In this document: positions 16,997 through 28,226 of the stretch, piece after piece
Numbering within the stretch: the stretch's first letter is position 1
Layout of the letters: each line of letters starts with the position of its first letter
NCBI RefSeq assembly: GCF_900182955.1
Contig: NZ_FXUL01000008.1
Location: forward strand, 1-64,000
Reading direction: 5' to 3'
Origin: Noviherbaspirillum suwonense
GTDB taxonomy: Bacteria > Pseudomonadota > Gammaproteobacteria > Burkholderiales > Burkholderiaceae_D
DNA length: 64,000 nucleotides
Made by a program: the position numbers and the translations under genes
Notes under the pieces: generated by a model
What the model saw: the letters and a program-made list of their open reading frames with translations, nothing else
What the model was told of the DNA's origin: nothing
Database searches by the model: none

Positions 16997-18697
16997 ATGA
17001 ATTCTCTCAAAAATCTAAAAATCGGAAAGCGCATGGGCCTTGGTTTCGCCGCGCTTTTTCTGCTGTCGGCGCTGATTACGGCCGTGGGCCTGGTCAAGCT
17101 GAATGCGGTGTCCAAGGCGTCGCATGAAATGGTCGAAGTGACCATCGCCAAGGAGCGCATGATCAGCGACTGGACCACCCAGATGGGCATCGCGGTGGTT
17201 CGCATCGTTGCGATCGCGAAGAGCAGCGACACGTCACTGGCCACTTTCTTTGCGGCCGATACCGAGGCTTCGGCGAAGCAGTCGGCCGAGTTGCTGAAAC
17301 GGATAGAACCGCTGATGGGCACCGCCGAGGAGATCGCGGCTTTCCGGAAGATCGCGGACCAGCGAGCGCTGTACACCGCGGCGCGTGTCGAGGTCATGAA
17401 GCTCAAGGTGGCCGGCAACACTGTGGAAGCCGCAAAGGTCCTCGAAGAGAAGTTCATTCCCACCGCGGCGCGCTTCGTCGCCGCGGCGAACGAGTTGCTG
17501 AAGCTTGAGCGCGACTACCTGGATGGCAAGGGCCGCCAGATCGTCGCGGTCGAGGCGTCCAGCCGCGTCGAGATGATCGCGCTTTCCGGCCTGGCGCTCG
17601 CGCTGAGCATCCTGTGCGGCTGGGCGCTGAGCGCCAGCATCACCGGGCCGATACGGCGGGCTGTCGCGGCGGCGCGGCGGGTGGCCGACGGCGACCTGAC
17701 CGGCAAGATAGACGTGACATCGAAAGACGAAATCGGCGACCTGCAGCATGCGCTGCGGGATATGAACGGCAACCTGCTGCGCATCGTTTCCCAGGTCCGC
17801 GCCGGCACCGAGACCATTGCCACCGCCTCGGGCGAGATCGCGTCCGGGAACCAGGACCTGTCGTCCCGCACCGAGCAGCAGGCCAGTTCGCTGGAGGAAA
17901 CCGCGTCCTCGATGGAAGAGCTGACCGCCACCGTGAAGCAGAATGCGAGCAATGCGCAGCAGGCCAACCAGCTTGCCATCGCGGCGGCCGATGTCGCCGT
18001 GCGCGGCGGCGAAGTGGTGGCGCAGGCGGTGAGCACGATGGGCGAGATCGATGCGTCGTCGAAAAAGATCGTCGACATCATCGCGGTGATCGACGGCATT
18101 GCGTTCCAGACCAATATCCTCGCGCTCAATGCCGCGGTCGAGGCTGCGCGGGCCGGCGAACAGGGACGCGGCTTCGCCGTGGTGGCAACCGAAGTGCGCA
18201 GCCTTGCCCAGCGTTCGGCCGCGGCGGCGCGGGAAATCAAGGACCTGATCGGCGACTCGGTGTCCAAGGTCGACACCGGCACCGCGCTGGTCGGCCAGGC
18301 CGGCAGGACGATGGGCGACGTGGTGGCCAGCATCCGCCGGGTGACCGATATCGTCGCGGAAATCAGCGCGGCCAGCGCCGAGCAGAGCGCCGGCATCGCG
18401 CAGGTCAACCAGGCGATCGCGCAGATGGACCAGGTCACGCAGCAGAACGCGGCGCTGGTGGAAGAAGCGGCGGCCGCGTCGGAGTCCATGCAGGACCAGT
18501 CGCAGCAGCTCAAGCGCGCGGTCGGCGAATTCAGGGTGGACAGCGAACCGGCGCTGTCTGCGGCATCTGCCGCGATCCCGCGCGCGCTGGTGCAGGCCGT
18601 GCGGCGCGCACCGTCCGCGGCCGTGCCGGCGGCGGTATCCCGTCCGAGGCAGGCCGCCGTCCCGGCAGCGACCGGCTCGGACTGGGAAGAGTTCTAG
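16997..18697 (+). CDS. Methyl-accepting chemotaxis protein with C-terminal CheR-docking pentapeptide
   Basis: This 566-residue receptor has a first membrane helix (about 12-33), a periplasmic four-helix-bundle domain, a second helix (about 190-212), HAMP and the signalling domain. The hairpin tip reads [33 protein letters not shown], the near-invariant kinase-contact region. Methylation-type segments such as [17 protein letters not shown] flank it. The protein ends in DWEEF after a flexible Ala/Pro-rich linker. That matches the xWxxF pentapeptide that tethers CheR and CheB in Tsr/Tar. No che genes are nearby; the ligand is unknown. Confidence 0.93.
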   Translation: MNSLKNLKIGKRMGLGFAALFLLSALITAVGLVKLNAVSKASHEMVEVTIAKERMISDWTTQMGIAVVRIVAIAKSSDTSLATFFAADTEASAKQSAELLKRIEPLMGTAEEIAAFRKIADQRALYTAARVEVMKLKVAGNTVEAAKVLEEKFIPTAARFVAAANELLKLERDYLDGKGRQIVAVEASSRVEMIALSGLALALSILCGWALSASITGPIRRAVAAARRVADGDLTGKIDVTSKDEIGDLQHALRDMNGNLLRIVSQVRAGTETIATASGEIASGNQDLSSRTEQQASSLEETASSMEELTATVKQNASNAQQANQLAIAAADVAVRGGEVVAQAVSTMGEIDASSKKIVDIIAVIDGIAFQTNILALNAAVEAARAGEQGRGFAVVATEVRSLAQRSAAAAREIKDLIGDSVSKVDTGTALVGQAGRTMGDVVASIRRVTDIVAEISAASAEQSAGIAQVNQAIAQMDQVTQQNAALVEEAAAASESMQDQSQQLKRAVGEFRVDSEPALSAASAAIPRALVQAVRRAPSAAVPAAVSRPRQAAVPAATGSDWEEF

Positions 18698-18752
18698 CGG
18701 CTGCCTGGCGCCCGCCGTTCCAGCGCAGGCGCCGCGTTACCCCTCCAGTCCG

Positions 18753-19451
18753 CTACTGTTTGAACCGCTTCGCCGCGGATTTCCCGAGGTCGTCCAGCAC
18801 CTTCAGCGCGGCGGCGCGGTCGCGCTGCGGCAGTTCGGCCGATCCAAGCGAGATCGTGCGTTGGCCGTCGCGCATGATCAGCAATGCCCCATCCCCGAGT
18901 ATGCTGCGCGCCGGGTCCGCCTTTTCGACGAATCCCATTGCCGGATAGCCGAGGCCGCTGAAGGACTCGAACCGGACGTTGCTGGTCGAATTCGCTTTCA
19001 GCGGATCGGTGAAACCCATCGCCATGCCCATCACGTCATCCTTGACCGTGCCCTCGGACATGGACTCCTGGACGGCCAGCACCACCTGCCCCGCCGGTCC
19101 CTTCCACGAACATTCGGTGATGCCATATTGTTCCAGCCGCGTGCTGCGTTCGCCGGCCTTCGCGCCTGGAAACGCCTTCTGCACATCGGAGGACGACAGG
19201 ATTGCGCACGGGTTGCCGGACGGGACCGGCTTGGCTGCCGGCTTGCCGCCGGTCGCTTCCCGGATCTTGTTGGCGGTATCGGTCGCCGACTTCAGGGTGT
19301 CTTCCGGCCTGGCCTTCTGCGCGATCGCGTCCGGTGCGCTGCCCGCGATGACGATGGCCAGCATGCCCGCCACCCGGAGGACACGGCGCTGCGCCGACGG
19401 ACCGGGCCGGCATGCCCTCATGGATGCCGATGCCGTTCGCTCAGTGTTCAC
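18753..19451 (-). CDS. Hypothetical exported protein
   Basis: The protein of about 232 residues has a probable signal peptide (RRVLRVAGMLAIVIAGSAPDAIAQ). A compact domain follows with NPCAILSSSDVQKAFPG and ITECSWKG, a layout reminiscent of DUF3558-like periplasmic proteins with one Cys in each motif, possibly a disulfide. The GTG at 19451 has AAGGA six bases upstream; ATG at 19421 is an alternative start. It converges on the chemoreceptor gene and is divergent from arsR. I cannot give a function. Confidence 0.65.
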   Translation of the reverse strand: MNTERTASASMRACRPGPSAQRRVLRVAGMLAIVIAGSAPDAIAQKARPEDTLKSATDTANKIREATGGKPAAKPVPSGNPCAILSSSDVQKAFPGAKAGERSTRLEQYGITECSWKGPAGQVVLAVQESMSEGTVKDDVMGMAMGFTDPLKANSTSNVRFESFSGLGYPAMGFVEKADPARSILGDGALLIMRDGQRTISLGSAELPQRDRAAALKVLDDLGKSAAKRFKQ

Positions 19452-19586
19452 GATGATTCCTTGTCTGGCGCGCCGTGCCGGCGGGCGCATGGTCGGGTCT
19501 TGGTGCGGGCATTCCATTGTTGACCCTGGGCCGGCCGCATGCTTGATCCACGCCAACCGGGGCCAAGGCGATCAGAGGCGCTTTTT

Positions 19587-19606
19587 ATTTCAAGTATCGT
19601 TGAAAT
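19587..19606. promoter_or_regulatory. ArsR operator
   Basis: A perfect 7-base inverted repeat with a 6-base spacer, ATTTCAA-N6-TTGAAAT, lies 29 bases before the arsR start. Half-sites TCAA/TTGA in this spacing are the usual ArsR-family operator pattern. ArsR would bind here and repress the operon until As(III) is present. Confidence 0.75.
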
Positions 19607-19634
19607 AAATGAGAAGTGTCGTACAATCGGCGGC

Positions 19635-19970
19635 ATGGATGCGAAAACGATTGTCACGGCACTAAATGCGCTGGCCCACGAGAGCCGCCTGGAAGTATTC
19701 CGGCAGCTGGTCCAGGCCGGCCCCGAGGGCCTCACCGCCGGCACGCTGTCTGGCCGGCTGGCGGTGACGCCCTCTTCCCTCAGCTTCCACCTGAAAGACC
19801 TGGTGCGCGCCGGCCTGATCGACGCGCGGCATGCGGGCCGGCAGATCTTCTATTCCGCCCGGTTCGAGGCGATGAACGGCGTGATTGCCTACCTGACCGA
19901 AAACTGCTGCGGCGGCAATCCGTGCTCGCCCGTCACGGCGGCCGCCTGCGCGCCGGGAAGCGCCGAATGA
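19635..19970 (+). CDS. arsR: Arsenical resistance repressor ArsR
   Basis: The 111-residue winged-helix repressor has the ArsR recognition region LAVTPSSLSFHLKDLVRAGLI. It lacks the ELCVCDL cysteines of the E. coli type. Instead it carries cysteines at the C-terminus (ENCCGGNPCS), the As(III)-binding layout described for the Acidithiobacillus ferrooxidans type. The stop overlaps the acr3 start as ATGA. The palindrome at 19587-19606 is the probable operator, giving autoregulation. Confidence 0.92.
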   Translation: MDAKTIVTALNALAHESRLEVFRQLVQAGPEGLTAGTLSGRLAVTPSSLSFHLKDLVRAGLIDARHAGRQIFYSARFEAMNGVIAYLTENCCGGNPCSPVTAAACAPGSAE

Positions 19971-21031
19971 CGGCCGCGTCCCCGGCCGTCGCCGCGCCGG
20001 CCATCGGCTTCTTCGAGCGCTACCTGACGGTCTGGGTCGCGCTGTGCATCGTCGCCGGCATCCTGCTCGGGCAGGCATATCCGGCCGCCTTCCAGGCGCT
20101 CGCCCGCGTCGAATTCGCCCGGGTCAATATTCCGGTCGGCATTCTGATCTGGGTGATGATCATCCCGATGCTGCTCAGGATAGACTTCGGCGCGCTGAAC
20201 AAGGTGGGCGGCCACTGGCGCGGCATCGGCGTCACGCTGTTCATCAACTGGCTGGTCAAGCCGTTCAGCATGGCGTTCCTGGGCTGGCTCTTCATCCGCC
20301 ATGTGTTCGCGGACTGGCTGCCTCCCGGCCAGCTCGACAGCTATATCGCCGGCCTGATCCTGCTGGCGGCCGCGCCATGCACCGCGATGGTGTTCGTCTG
20401 GAGCCAGCTCTGCAAGGGCGACCCCTATTTCACGCTGTCGCAGGTCGCGCTCAATGACGCGATCATGATCGTCGCCTTCGCGCCGCTGGTGGCGCTGCTG
20501 CTGGGCCTGTCCGCGATCGCCGTGCCGTGGGACACGCTGATGGCCTCGGTGGCGCTGTACATCGTGATCCCGGTCGTGCTGGCACAGGGGTTGCGCAGGC
20601 GGCTGCTGTCGCGCGGCGCAGGCCGGCTGGAACGCGCGGTCGCGGCGCTGGGGCCGTATTCGATCTCGGCGCTGCTGCTGACGCTGGTGCTGCTGTTCGC
20701 GTTCCAGGGCGAGGCGCTTGCCAGCCAGCCGGTGGTGATCGCCATCCTGGCCGTGCCCATCCTGATCCAGGTGTTTTTCAACGCCGGGCTGGCCTACCTG
20801 CTGAACCGCAAGCTTGGCGTCGCGCATTGCGTGGCCGGGCCGTCCAGCCTGATCGGCGCCTCCAACTTCTTCGAACTGGCCGTGGCGACCGCCATCAGCC
20901 TGTTCGGCTTCCAGTCCGGCGCGGCGCTGGCGACCGTGGTCGGCGTGCTGATCGAAGTGCCGGTGATGCTGCTGGTGGTCGCGGTTGTGAACCGGACGCA
21001 GCGCTGGTATGAAGCAGACAACCCAACCTGA
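19967..21031 (+). CDS. acr3: Arsenite efflux permease Acr3
   Basis: This 354-residue inner-membrane protein of the BART superfamily has about ten membrane segments. It carries the essential cysteine in [37 protein letters not shown] and the ending [16 protein letters not shown] typical of Acr3. It exports As(III) using the proton motive force. The start overlaps the arsR stop. Confidence 0.95.
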   Translation: MTAASPAVAAPAIGFFERYLTVWVALCIVAGILLGQAYPAAFQALARVEFARVNIPVGILIWVMIIPMLLRIDFGALNKVGGHWRGIGVTLFINWLVKPFSMAFLGWLFIRHVFADWLPPGQLDSYIAGLILLAAAPCTAMVFVWSQLCKGDPYFTLSQVALNDAIMIVAFAPLVALLLGLSAIAVPWDTLMASVALYIVIPVVLAQGLRRRLLSRGAGRLERAVAALGPYSISALLLTLVLLFAFQGEALASQPVVIAILAVPILIQVFFNAGLAYLLNRKLGVAHCVAGPSSLIGASNFFELAVATAISLFGFQSGAALATVVGVLIEVPVMLLVVAVVNRTQRWYEADNPT

Positions 21032-21773
21032 AACCCCAACAATAATGACTGCCGCGATGCCCGACAACGCCCTTCCCAATCTCGTCGACGACCTGTTTGT
21101 CGTTCCCACCCGTTCCGATTTCGCCGCCGTTGGCAACGCGACGCATGCGCCGCGCTTCCTGCTGCTGTACGGCTCGCTGCGGGCGCGGTCGTTCAGCCGC
21201 CTGCTCACGCACGAGGCGGCGCGGCTGCTCGAAGCGATGGGCGGGGAAGTCCGCGTCTTCGACCCGAGCGGCCTGCCGCTGCCGGACGATGCGCCCGACA
21301 CCCACCCGAAGGTGCAGGAGCTGCGCAGCCTCGCGCAGTGGGCGGAAGGCATGGTCTGGTGCTCGCCGGAACGGCATGGCGCGATGACGGGCATCATGAA
21401 GGCGCAGATCGACTGGATACCGCTGGCCATCGGCGCGGTCCGGCCGACCCAGGGCAAGACGCTGGCCGTCATGGAAGTCTCGGGCGGCTCGCAATCCTTC
21501 AACGCGGTCAACCAGATGCGCGTGCTGGGACGCTGGATGCGCATGATCACCATTCCCAACCAGTCTTCGGTCGCCAAGGCCTTCATGGAGTTCGACGAGC
21601 ATGACCGGATGAAGCCGTCGCCTTACTACGACCGCGTGGTCGACGTGATGGAGGAGCTGTACAAGTTCACGCTGCTGACCCGCGATGTCGCGCCCTACCT
21701 GGTGGACCGCTACAGCGAACGCAAGGAAAACGCCGAAGAACTGTCGCGCCGCGTGAACCAGCGGTCGATCTGA
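21009..21773 (+). CDS. arsH: Arsenical resistance protein ArsH (NADPH-dependent FMN reductase family)
   Basis: The 254-residue flavoprotein has [16 protein letters not shown] for FMN phosphate binding and [22 protein letters not shown] plus [15 protein letters not shown], all typical of ArsH. ArsH oxidises trivalent methyl- and aromatic arsenicals to less toxic pentavalent forms and also has flavin reductase activity. The first ATG overlaps acr3 by 23 bases; ATGs at 21045 and 21057 are possible starts and no candidate has a strong ribosome binding site. No arsenate reductase arsC is visible beside it. Confidence 0.93.
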   Translation: MKQTTQPETPTIMTAAMPDNALPNLVDDLFVVPTRSDFAAVGNATHAPRFLLLYGSLRARSFSRLLTHEAARLLEAMGGEVRVFDPSGLPLPDDAPDTHPKVQELRSLAQWAEGMVWCSPERHGAMTGIMKAQIDWIPLAIGAVRPTQGKTLAVMEVSGGSQSFNAVNQMRVLGRWMRMITIPNQSSVAKAFMEFDEHDRMKPSPYYDRVVDVMEELYKFTLLTRDVAPYLVDRYSERKENAEELSRRVNQRSI

Positions 21774-22046
21774 GCGGTTGACCGGGCGGTCCTGCAAAAG
21801 GGAAGTGATTATTTTTCATCAAGACCTTTAGCAGAAATCATCTACGCCTGTTCGAGTTCGGGACACAATCCCGGCGTTTGGCATTCAAGAGGCTTTTCGC
21901 GGCGGAAGCAGGCCCGGCTGTGCCCGCGCCATCGGCGCGGCGCGGCGGTCCTGCTTTCCGGCATGCGCATGGCCCGGCCGCGGCGCGCGCCGCGGGCTTC
22001 TTCGAATGCCAGTCCTCAGTAAATGACGAATCCAGGAGACAACAAC

Positions 22047-23717
<1,671 letters not shown>

Positions 23718-23771
23718 TGCGGTGAGCCGGCGCGACGGCTTCTGGCCGTCGCGCCGGGCAATGCAATAAAG

Positions 23772-23806
23772 AGACGCCGCGTGTCCGATGACACGCGGCG
23801 TCTTTA
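23772..23806 (+). terminator. Strong rho-independent terminator of lldP
   Basis: A perfect 14-base stem AGACGCCGCGTGTC / GACACGCGGCGTCT with loop CGAT (23786-23789) is followed by TTTATTT. A-rich bases before the stem could make it work on the minus strand as well, toward the kinase gene that ends at 24037. Confidence 0.9.
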
Positions 23807-23853
23807 TTTGCGGCCTTGATTCCAACGCGGTTCATAAGGTGCGACGAACCCCT

Positions 23854-23890
23854 GTAGGGTCTAATAAGTGCAAGCGCATTACACACTACG
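23854..23890. repeat. Palindromic intergenic repeat, copy 1
   Basis: The sequence GTAGGGTCTAATAAGTGC followed by AAGCGCATTACACACTACG is a diverged copy of the element at 39549 and 63016. The arms TAATAAG.GC and GC.CATTA pair. It sits between the lldP terminator and the kinase gene end. Confidence 0.6.
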
Positions 23891-24036
23891 AACCGCGAAC
23901 CACGGTGACGAATCGGACCTATCGATCTCGTTCGGTACGGGATGAATCGGGACTGGCACGAATCGGCGTGCAAGCCGACGGCCAGGGCCCCGGCCGCAAT
24001 GCGCGCCGGCAGCGCCGCCCTTTTAACCAGGCGGCG

Positions 24037-26592
24037 CTACCTTGCCGTGGCGCTCGCGCCGCGTTCCTCGTCGATGCCGCCGTTGGCCGTGCTGCCGCGC
24101 GGCGCGTCCACGGCGCCGTTGGGCGCATCGGACGCGAGCGACATCCTGCCGTTGGCGGTCTTCGCGTCGTCCCGGAACTCGCCTTCCCAGTAATTGCCGT
24201 TGGCCCAGGTATAGCGGCCCTGGCCTTCGCTCTTGCCCCGGCGCCATGAGCCGGTATAGACGTCGCCGTTGGCATAGCGGTTGGTCCCGGTGCCATTCGG
24301 CAGGCCGTCCTTCACCTCGCCCCGGTAGCGGTTGCCGTTGCCGAAGGTCAGCACGCCGCTGCCGTTCGGCTGCCCGTCCCGGACGTCGCCCTGGTAGCGG
24401 TTGCCGTTGGCGAAGACCAGGGTGCCGGTGCCGTTGGGCAGGCCGTTGCGCACGTCGCCGGTGTAGCGGTCGCCGTTCGGGAATCGGATGCTGCCCTTGC
24501 CGTTGGGCTGGTCCCTGGACCAGTCTCCCTGGTAGCGCTGCCCGTTGGACCAGCGGAATTCGCCCCTGCCTTCCTTCTGGCCGCGCACCATGGTGCCGTC
24601 GAACTGGTCGCCGTTGTCCCAGACGATGCGTCCGGTGCCGGAGATCAGGCCGGACACCGGGTCCGGCGAGAAATTCCCCGTCATCACCTGGTTGGCCAGC
24701 CGCAGCGTGCGCCGCTCCCGCGCCGGTACGCTTGCGCTCGGTGATTCCTGTTCGGCCTCGACATCCGCCGCAGCGTCCGCTGCCTGCGGCGCGGCGGCGG
24801 GCGCGGGCGTCGACTGGGGCCGGGCTGCCGCCACCCGTTCCTGGGCCGCCGGCGCGCTGGCCGGCGGCGTGGCCGCAGGCGTCGGCGCGGCCGCGGCGGG
24901 AAGGCCCGGCTGCCGCGTTGCGGGGACGCCAACGTCGGGGCGGCGGCTGGCGTCGACCACCGGCGGCTCGAACGCCGGGCGCGTCTCCGGCAGGGCCGGC
25001 CGCAGCCGCGCCAGGCTGCTGCGCGCCGCGGATGCATAGCGGCCGCTCGGGTATTTCCTCAGGAAGGATTCATAGGCCAGCGGCTTGTCGATCTTGCGCA
25101 CCGCGTTCCACAGCGACTCTTCCTGCAGCGCCGGGTCGGCGATCGATTGCCCCTGGTTCGCGGCGGCGCGCAGGTTTTCCAGCGTCGCGCGCGCAAGGGG
25201 CGCATAGCGGCCATTCGGATACTCGGCCAGGTAGTTCTCGTAGGCGGAAGCGTTGTTCAGGCTCGATGCGACATTCCAGCGGCTTTCTTCCGCCGCGGAG
25301 GCCGGGCGTTCGGCGGTGCGGCCCGCGGTCGGCGCCGGCGCCGGGGATGGCGCCGGCGCTGCCGCCGGGGCCGGGGCCGGCGAAGGCATCTCCGCCGCCT
25401 TGCCGGCGGCCGCCACCGGCGGGGCCGCGGACTGGATGCCGGCCGCAGGCGGCTCGGCGCGGCGCACGCCCCAGAAACCTGCCGCCGCCACCAGCGCGAA
25501 TACGGCCAGCCCGAGCGCCGCGGTCTTCATGCCCGGCCGGCGGCTGGTCCGCCACGGACTGACGCCGCCGCCATGGGCCGGGTGCGCATGGTGCGCATGG
25601 CCCGCCTGCGTTTCCGGCGCGCGCACGGTGGAAAAGTCGGCGTTGTCGGCCCAGTCGCCCTGCGCGGTCAGGCCCAGCGCCCGGCGCAGGTCGGCGATCG
25701 ACTGCGTCCGCTGCTGCGGCATCACGGCCAGCGCCTGGTCCAGCCCGGCCAGGAAGGACTCGCTGTAGCGGGCGGCGCCGGCCTGCCGGGCTGGTGTCAT
25801 CCGGTCGTCCGCCATCCGCGCCGTCGCCGGCGGCGGCGCCTTGCCGGTCATCAGGAAATAGCCGACCGCGCCGAGCGCATAGACGTCGGTCCACGGGCCG
25901 CGCTTGAGATTGGGGATGTCCTCGTAGTCCTCGACCGGCGCGAAGCCCGGCCGTAGCGCCGCCGCGGCGCCTTCGGCATGGCCGCGCACCACCCGCCGCG
26001 CCGCGCCGAAGTCGAGCAGCAGCGGGCGGCCGTCCGGCAGCAGCAGGATATTGCACGGCGATATGTCGGGGTGATAGCAGTGGACGCGATGCAGCGGCTC
26101 GACCGCGTCGCACAGCGCGGCCAGCACCTGCCGGACGCGCTTCTCGTTGGCGTCGAAACGTCCGCTGCCGACCGCATCCTCCAGCTTGACGCCGTCATAG
26201 AACGGCATCGAGATATAGGCGGTTCCATTGGCTTGCCAGAAGCGCAGGATACGAACGAGCGATGCGGCATTGAATCCGGCCAGCAGCCGGGCTTCGCTGA
26301 GGAAGCTGCGCAGGCCGAGGTCGAACAGCGCGCGGTCGGCCGGCGCGGGGACCGTGACCTGGCCGTTCGCGCCCCGCGTCGCGATGCTGGCGGGCAGGTA
26401 TTCCTTCACGGCGACCTGCCGCGCCAGCGCATAGTCGTAGGCAAGATAAACGATGCTGAAGTCGCCGGCCCCGATCAGGCCGATGATTTCGCAGCCTTCG
26501 AGGCGGGTGTGTTCCGCCAGCGCGTGGCGGCCGGCGCGCTCGAGCGCGGACTTGTAGGAAGCGGGCGCTGCATGTGGATCGGTGTTGTTCAT
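24037..26592 (-). CDS. Membrane serine/threonine protein kinase with C-terminal MORN repeats
   Basis: This 851-residue protein joins three parts. Residues 30-310 are a Hanks-type kinase: glycine loop GLIGAGDFSIVYLA, Lys63 in VAVKEY, catalytic loop HPDISPCN (174-181; Pro replaces the Arg of HRD) and DFGAAR (194-199). A single membrane helix follows (about 356-376). The outside part has two repeats with AYENYLAEYPNGRYAPLA and AYESFLRKYPSGRYASAA, a Pro/Ala-rich linker, then about eight MORN repeats of the form NGxxYxGDxxxGxPNGxG. MORN repeats in bacteria are poorly understood, in eukaryotes they bind lipids. The kinase would phosphorylate cytoplasmic targets in response to something bound outside. 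The start at 26592 excludes 64 unlikely upstream residues. Confidence 0.85.
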   Translation of the reverse strand: MNNTDPHAAPASYKSALERAGRHALAEHTRLEGCEIIGLIGAGDFSIVYLAYDYALARQVAVKEYLPASIATRGANGQVTVPAPADRALFDLGLRSFLSEARLLAGFNAASLVRILRFWQANGTAYISMPFYDGVKLEDAVGSGRFDANEKRVRQVLAALCDAVEPLHRVHCYHPDISPCNILLLPDGRPLLLDFGAARRVVRGHAEGAAAALRPGFAPVEDYEDIPNLKRGPWTDVYALGAVGYFLMTGKAPPPATARMADDRMTPARQAGAARYSESFLAGLDQALAVMPQQRTQSIADLRRALGLTAQGDWADNADFSTVRAPETQAGHAHHAHPAHGGGVSPWRTSRRPGMKTAALGLAVFALVAAAGFWGVRRAEPPAAGIQSAAPPVAAAGKAAEMPSPAPAPAAAPAPSPAPAPTAGRTAERPASAAEESRWNVASSLNNASAYENYLAEYPNGRYAPLARATLENLRAAANQGQSIADPALQEESLWNAVRKIDKPLAYESFLRKYPSGRYASAARSSLARLRPALPETRPAFEPPVVDASRRPDVGVPATRQPGLPAAAAPTPAATPPASAPAAQERVAAARPQSTPAPAAAPQAADAAADVEAEQESPSASVPARERRTLRLANQVMTGNFSPDPVSGLISGTGRIVWDNGDQFDGTMVRGQKEGRGEFRWSNGQRYQGDWSRDQPNGKGSIRFPNGDRYTGDVRNGLPNGTGTLVFANGNRYQGDVRDGQPNGSGVLTFGNGNRYRGEVKDGLPNGTGTNRYANGDVYTGSWRRGKSEGQGRYTWANGNYWEGEFRDDAKTANGRMSLASDAPNGAVDAPRGSTANGGIDEERGASATAR

Positions 26593-26793
26593 GGTGAAAC
26601 GTCGCCGGGGATGGGGACGACAAGAAAGCAGGTCAGCAAACCAGCATACGCCATGCGTCGCCGTTACTGAACAGGCGTCGTCAGCAAATTTGTAAGCAGA
26701 TTTTGATGGATTTCCTGCATTGCAACAGTGACGGGCGAACCATTGCGCCAACATTGCCGTCGAACAGTCTTCTACAGCGACCATTTGCCCGCC

Positions 26794-27681
26794 ATGCCCT
26801 CACAGCTCGGACTCGTCTGCATCACCCATTCCCAGGAAGTGCGCTACCGCACGATCACCCGCACCCGCCTTTTGCAAAACGACGAGGCGCAGCAGCAGGC
26901 GCTGCTCGACGCGCTGTACCGCGACAACCTGGCGCGCCTGGACACCGCGCTGGCCTACTGCGCGGCCAGGAACATCGCGCTGTACCGGATGCCGTCCTCG
27001 CTCTTCCCGTTCTACGACACGCCGGTCGGGCGACAGGCGATGACGGCGCTGGCCGACCAGGTCGGGCAGACCGGCGCGCGCGCCACCGAGCTGAATATCC
27101 GGCTCGTCATGCACCCGGACCAGTTCGTCGTCCTCAATTCGGACTCGCAAACGGTGGTGGCCAACAGCATCGGCATCCTGCAGATGCATGCGGACATCAT
27201 GGACCTGCTGCGCCAGCCGCGTTCGCCGTGGGCGCTGATCGAGATCCACGGCGGCAAGTCGGCGCGCAGCCAGCAGCTGGTCGAGGCGATCGCGCGGCTG
27301 CCGGACCCGATACGGCTGCGGCTGGGCCTGGAGAACGATGAATACGCCTACAGCGGCGACGAGATCCACGCGATCTGCATGGCGGCCGGCGTGCCGATGG
27401 TGTTCGACGCCCATCATCACATCGTCCACGAGGGCCTGCCGGACTACGAGCATCCGGACGTCGCGGCGATGCTGGCGAAGGCGCGCGCGACCTGGCCCGA
27501 CCCGTCGCTGCAGCTGGTCCACATCTCCAACGGCCGCGCCGCCTTCAACGACCGCGGCCACGCCGACCTGATCGACGTGATGCCCTCGTCCTTCGAGCAG
27601 GCGCCGTGGATCGAGGTCGAAGCGAAATTCAAGGAAGACGCGATCGAGAAGCTGCGGCAGGCGTCGGCGGCGTATGCCTGA
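26794..27681 (+). CDS. uvsE: UV damage endonuclease UvsE/UVDE
   Basis: The 295-residue TIM-barrel endonuclease begins LGLVCITHSQEVRYRTITRT and has IRLVMHPDQFVVLNS, LIEIHGG, LGLENDEY, VFDAHHH and the final IEVEAKFKEDAI. These histidines, glutamates and aspartates match the metal-binding core of UVDE. It nicks DNA 5' to UV photoproducts and abasic sites. ATG at 26794 begins at the conserved N-terminus; upstream ATGs would add residues not found in the family. It is divergent from the kinase gene. Confidence 0.92.
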   Translation: MPSQLGLVCITHSQEVRYRTITRTRLLQNDEAQQQALLDALYRDNLARLDTALAYCAARNIALYRMPSSLFPFYDTPVGRQAMTALADQVGQTGARATELNIRLVMHPDQFVVLNSDSQTVVANSIGILQMHADIMDLLRQPRSPWALIEIHGGKSARSQQLVEAIARLPDPIRLRLGLENDEYAYSGDEIHAICMAAGVPMVFDAHHHIVHEGLPDYEHPDVAAMLAKARATWPDPSLQLVHISNGRAAFNDRGHADLIDVMPSSFEQAPWIEVEAKFKEDAIEKLRQASAAYA

Positions 27682-27762
27682 CCGGCCGGCCAGGCGGGAT
27701 GGCCGCGCGACGGCCGCCTGCCGCGCATGCCATCATCCACTTTCCCACCCAGGACAAAGCCC

Positions 27763-28179
27763 ATGCCCCACCAGTCCGTACTGACGATTTCCACCACCGG
27801 GCGCGGCACGCGCGACATTACGTCCGCCATTGCCTGCGCTGTCGCCGGGTCGGGCGTGCAATGCGGCATCGCGCATGTCTTCGTCCAGCACACCAGCTGC
27901 TCGCTGACGATCACGGAAAACGCCGACCCGGACGTGCGGCGCGACCTGGAGACCATCGTCGGGCGGCTGGCGCCCGACGGCGATCCCGGCTACCGGCACG
28001 ACCTGGAAGGGCCGGACGACATGGCCGCGCATGCGCGCAGCGTGCTGACCGACACCGCGCTGACGCTGCCGGTAGGCGGCGGGCGGCTGCTGCTGGGCAC
28101 CTGGCAGGGCGTGTTCCTGTGGGAGCACCGCGCCGCGCCGCAGCGCCGCAGCGTGGTGGTCACGGTGCTCGGTTCCTGA
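27763..28179 (+). CDS. yjbQ: YjbQ/UPF0047 family protein (secondary thiamine-phosphate synthase type)
   Basis: The 138-residue protein has the UPF0047 signature: FVQHTSCSLTITENADPDVRRDL, then DDMAAHARSVL and LLLGTWQGVFLWEHR. Homologues have weak thiamine-phosphate synthase activity in vitro, and the physiological role is unsettled. It follows uvsE by 81 bases on the same strand and may be co-transcribed. A GC-rich stem after its stop may end transcription but has no T-run. Confidence 0.92.
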   Translation: MPHQSVLTISTTGRGTRDITSAIACAVAGSGVQCGIAHVFVQHTSCSLTITENADPDVRRDLETIVGRLAPDGDPGYRHDLEGPDDMAAHARSVLTDTALTLPVGGGRLLLGTWQGVFLWEHRAAPQRRSVVVTVLGS

Positions 28180-28226
28180 CCGGGCAACGGGCGCCGACGC
28201 CGGGCGTCGGATAGGGTGCTGCCATA

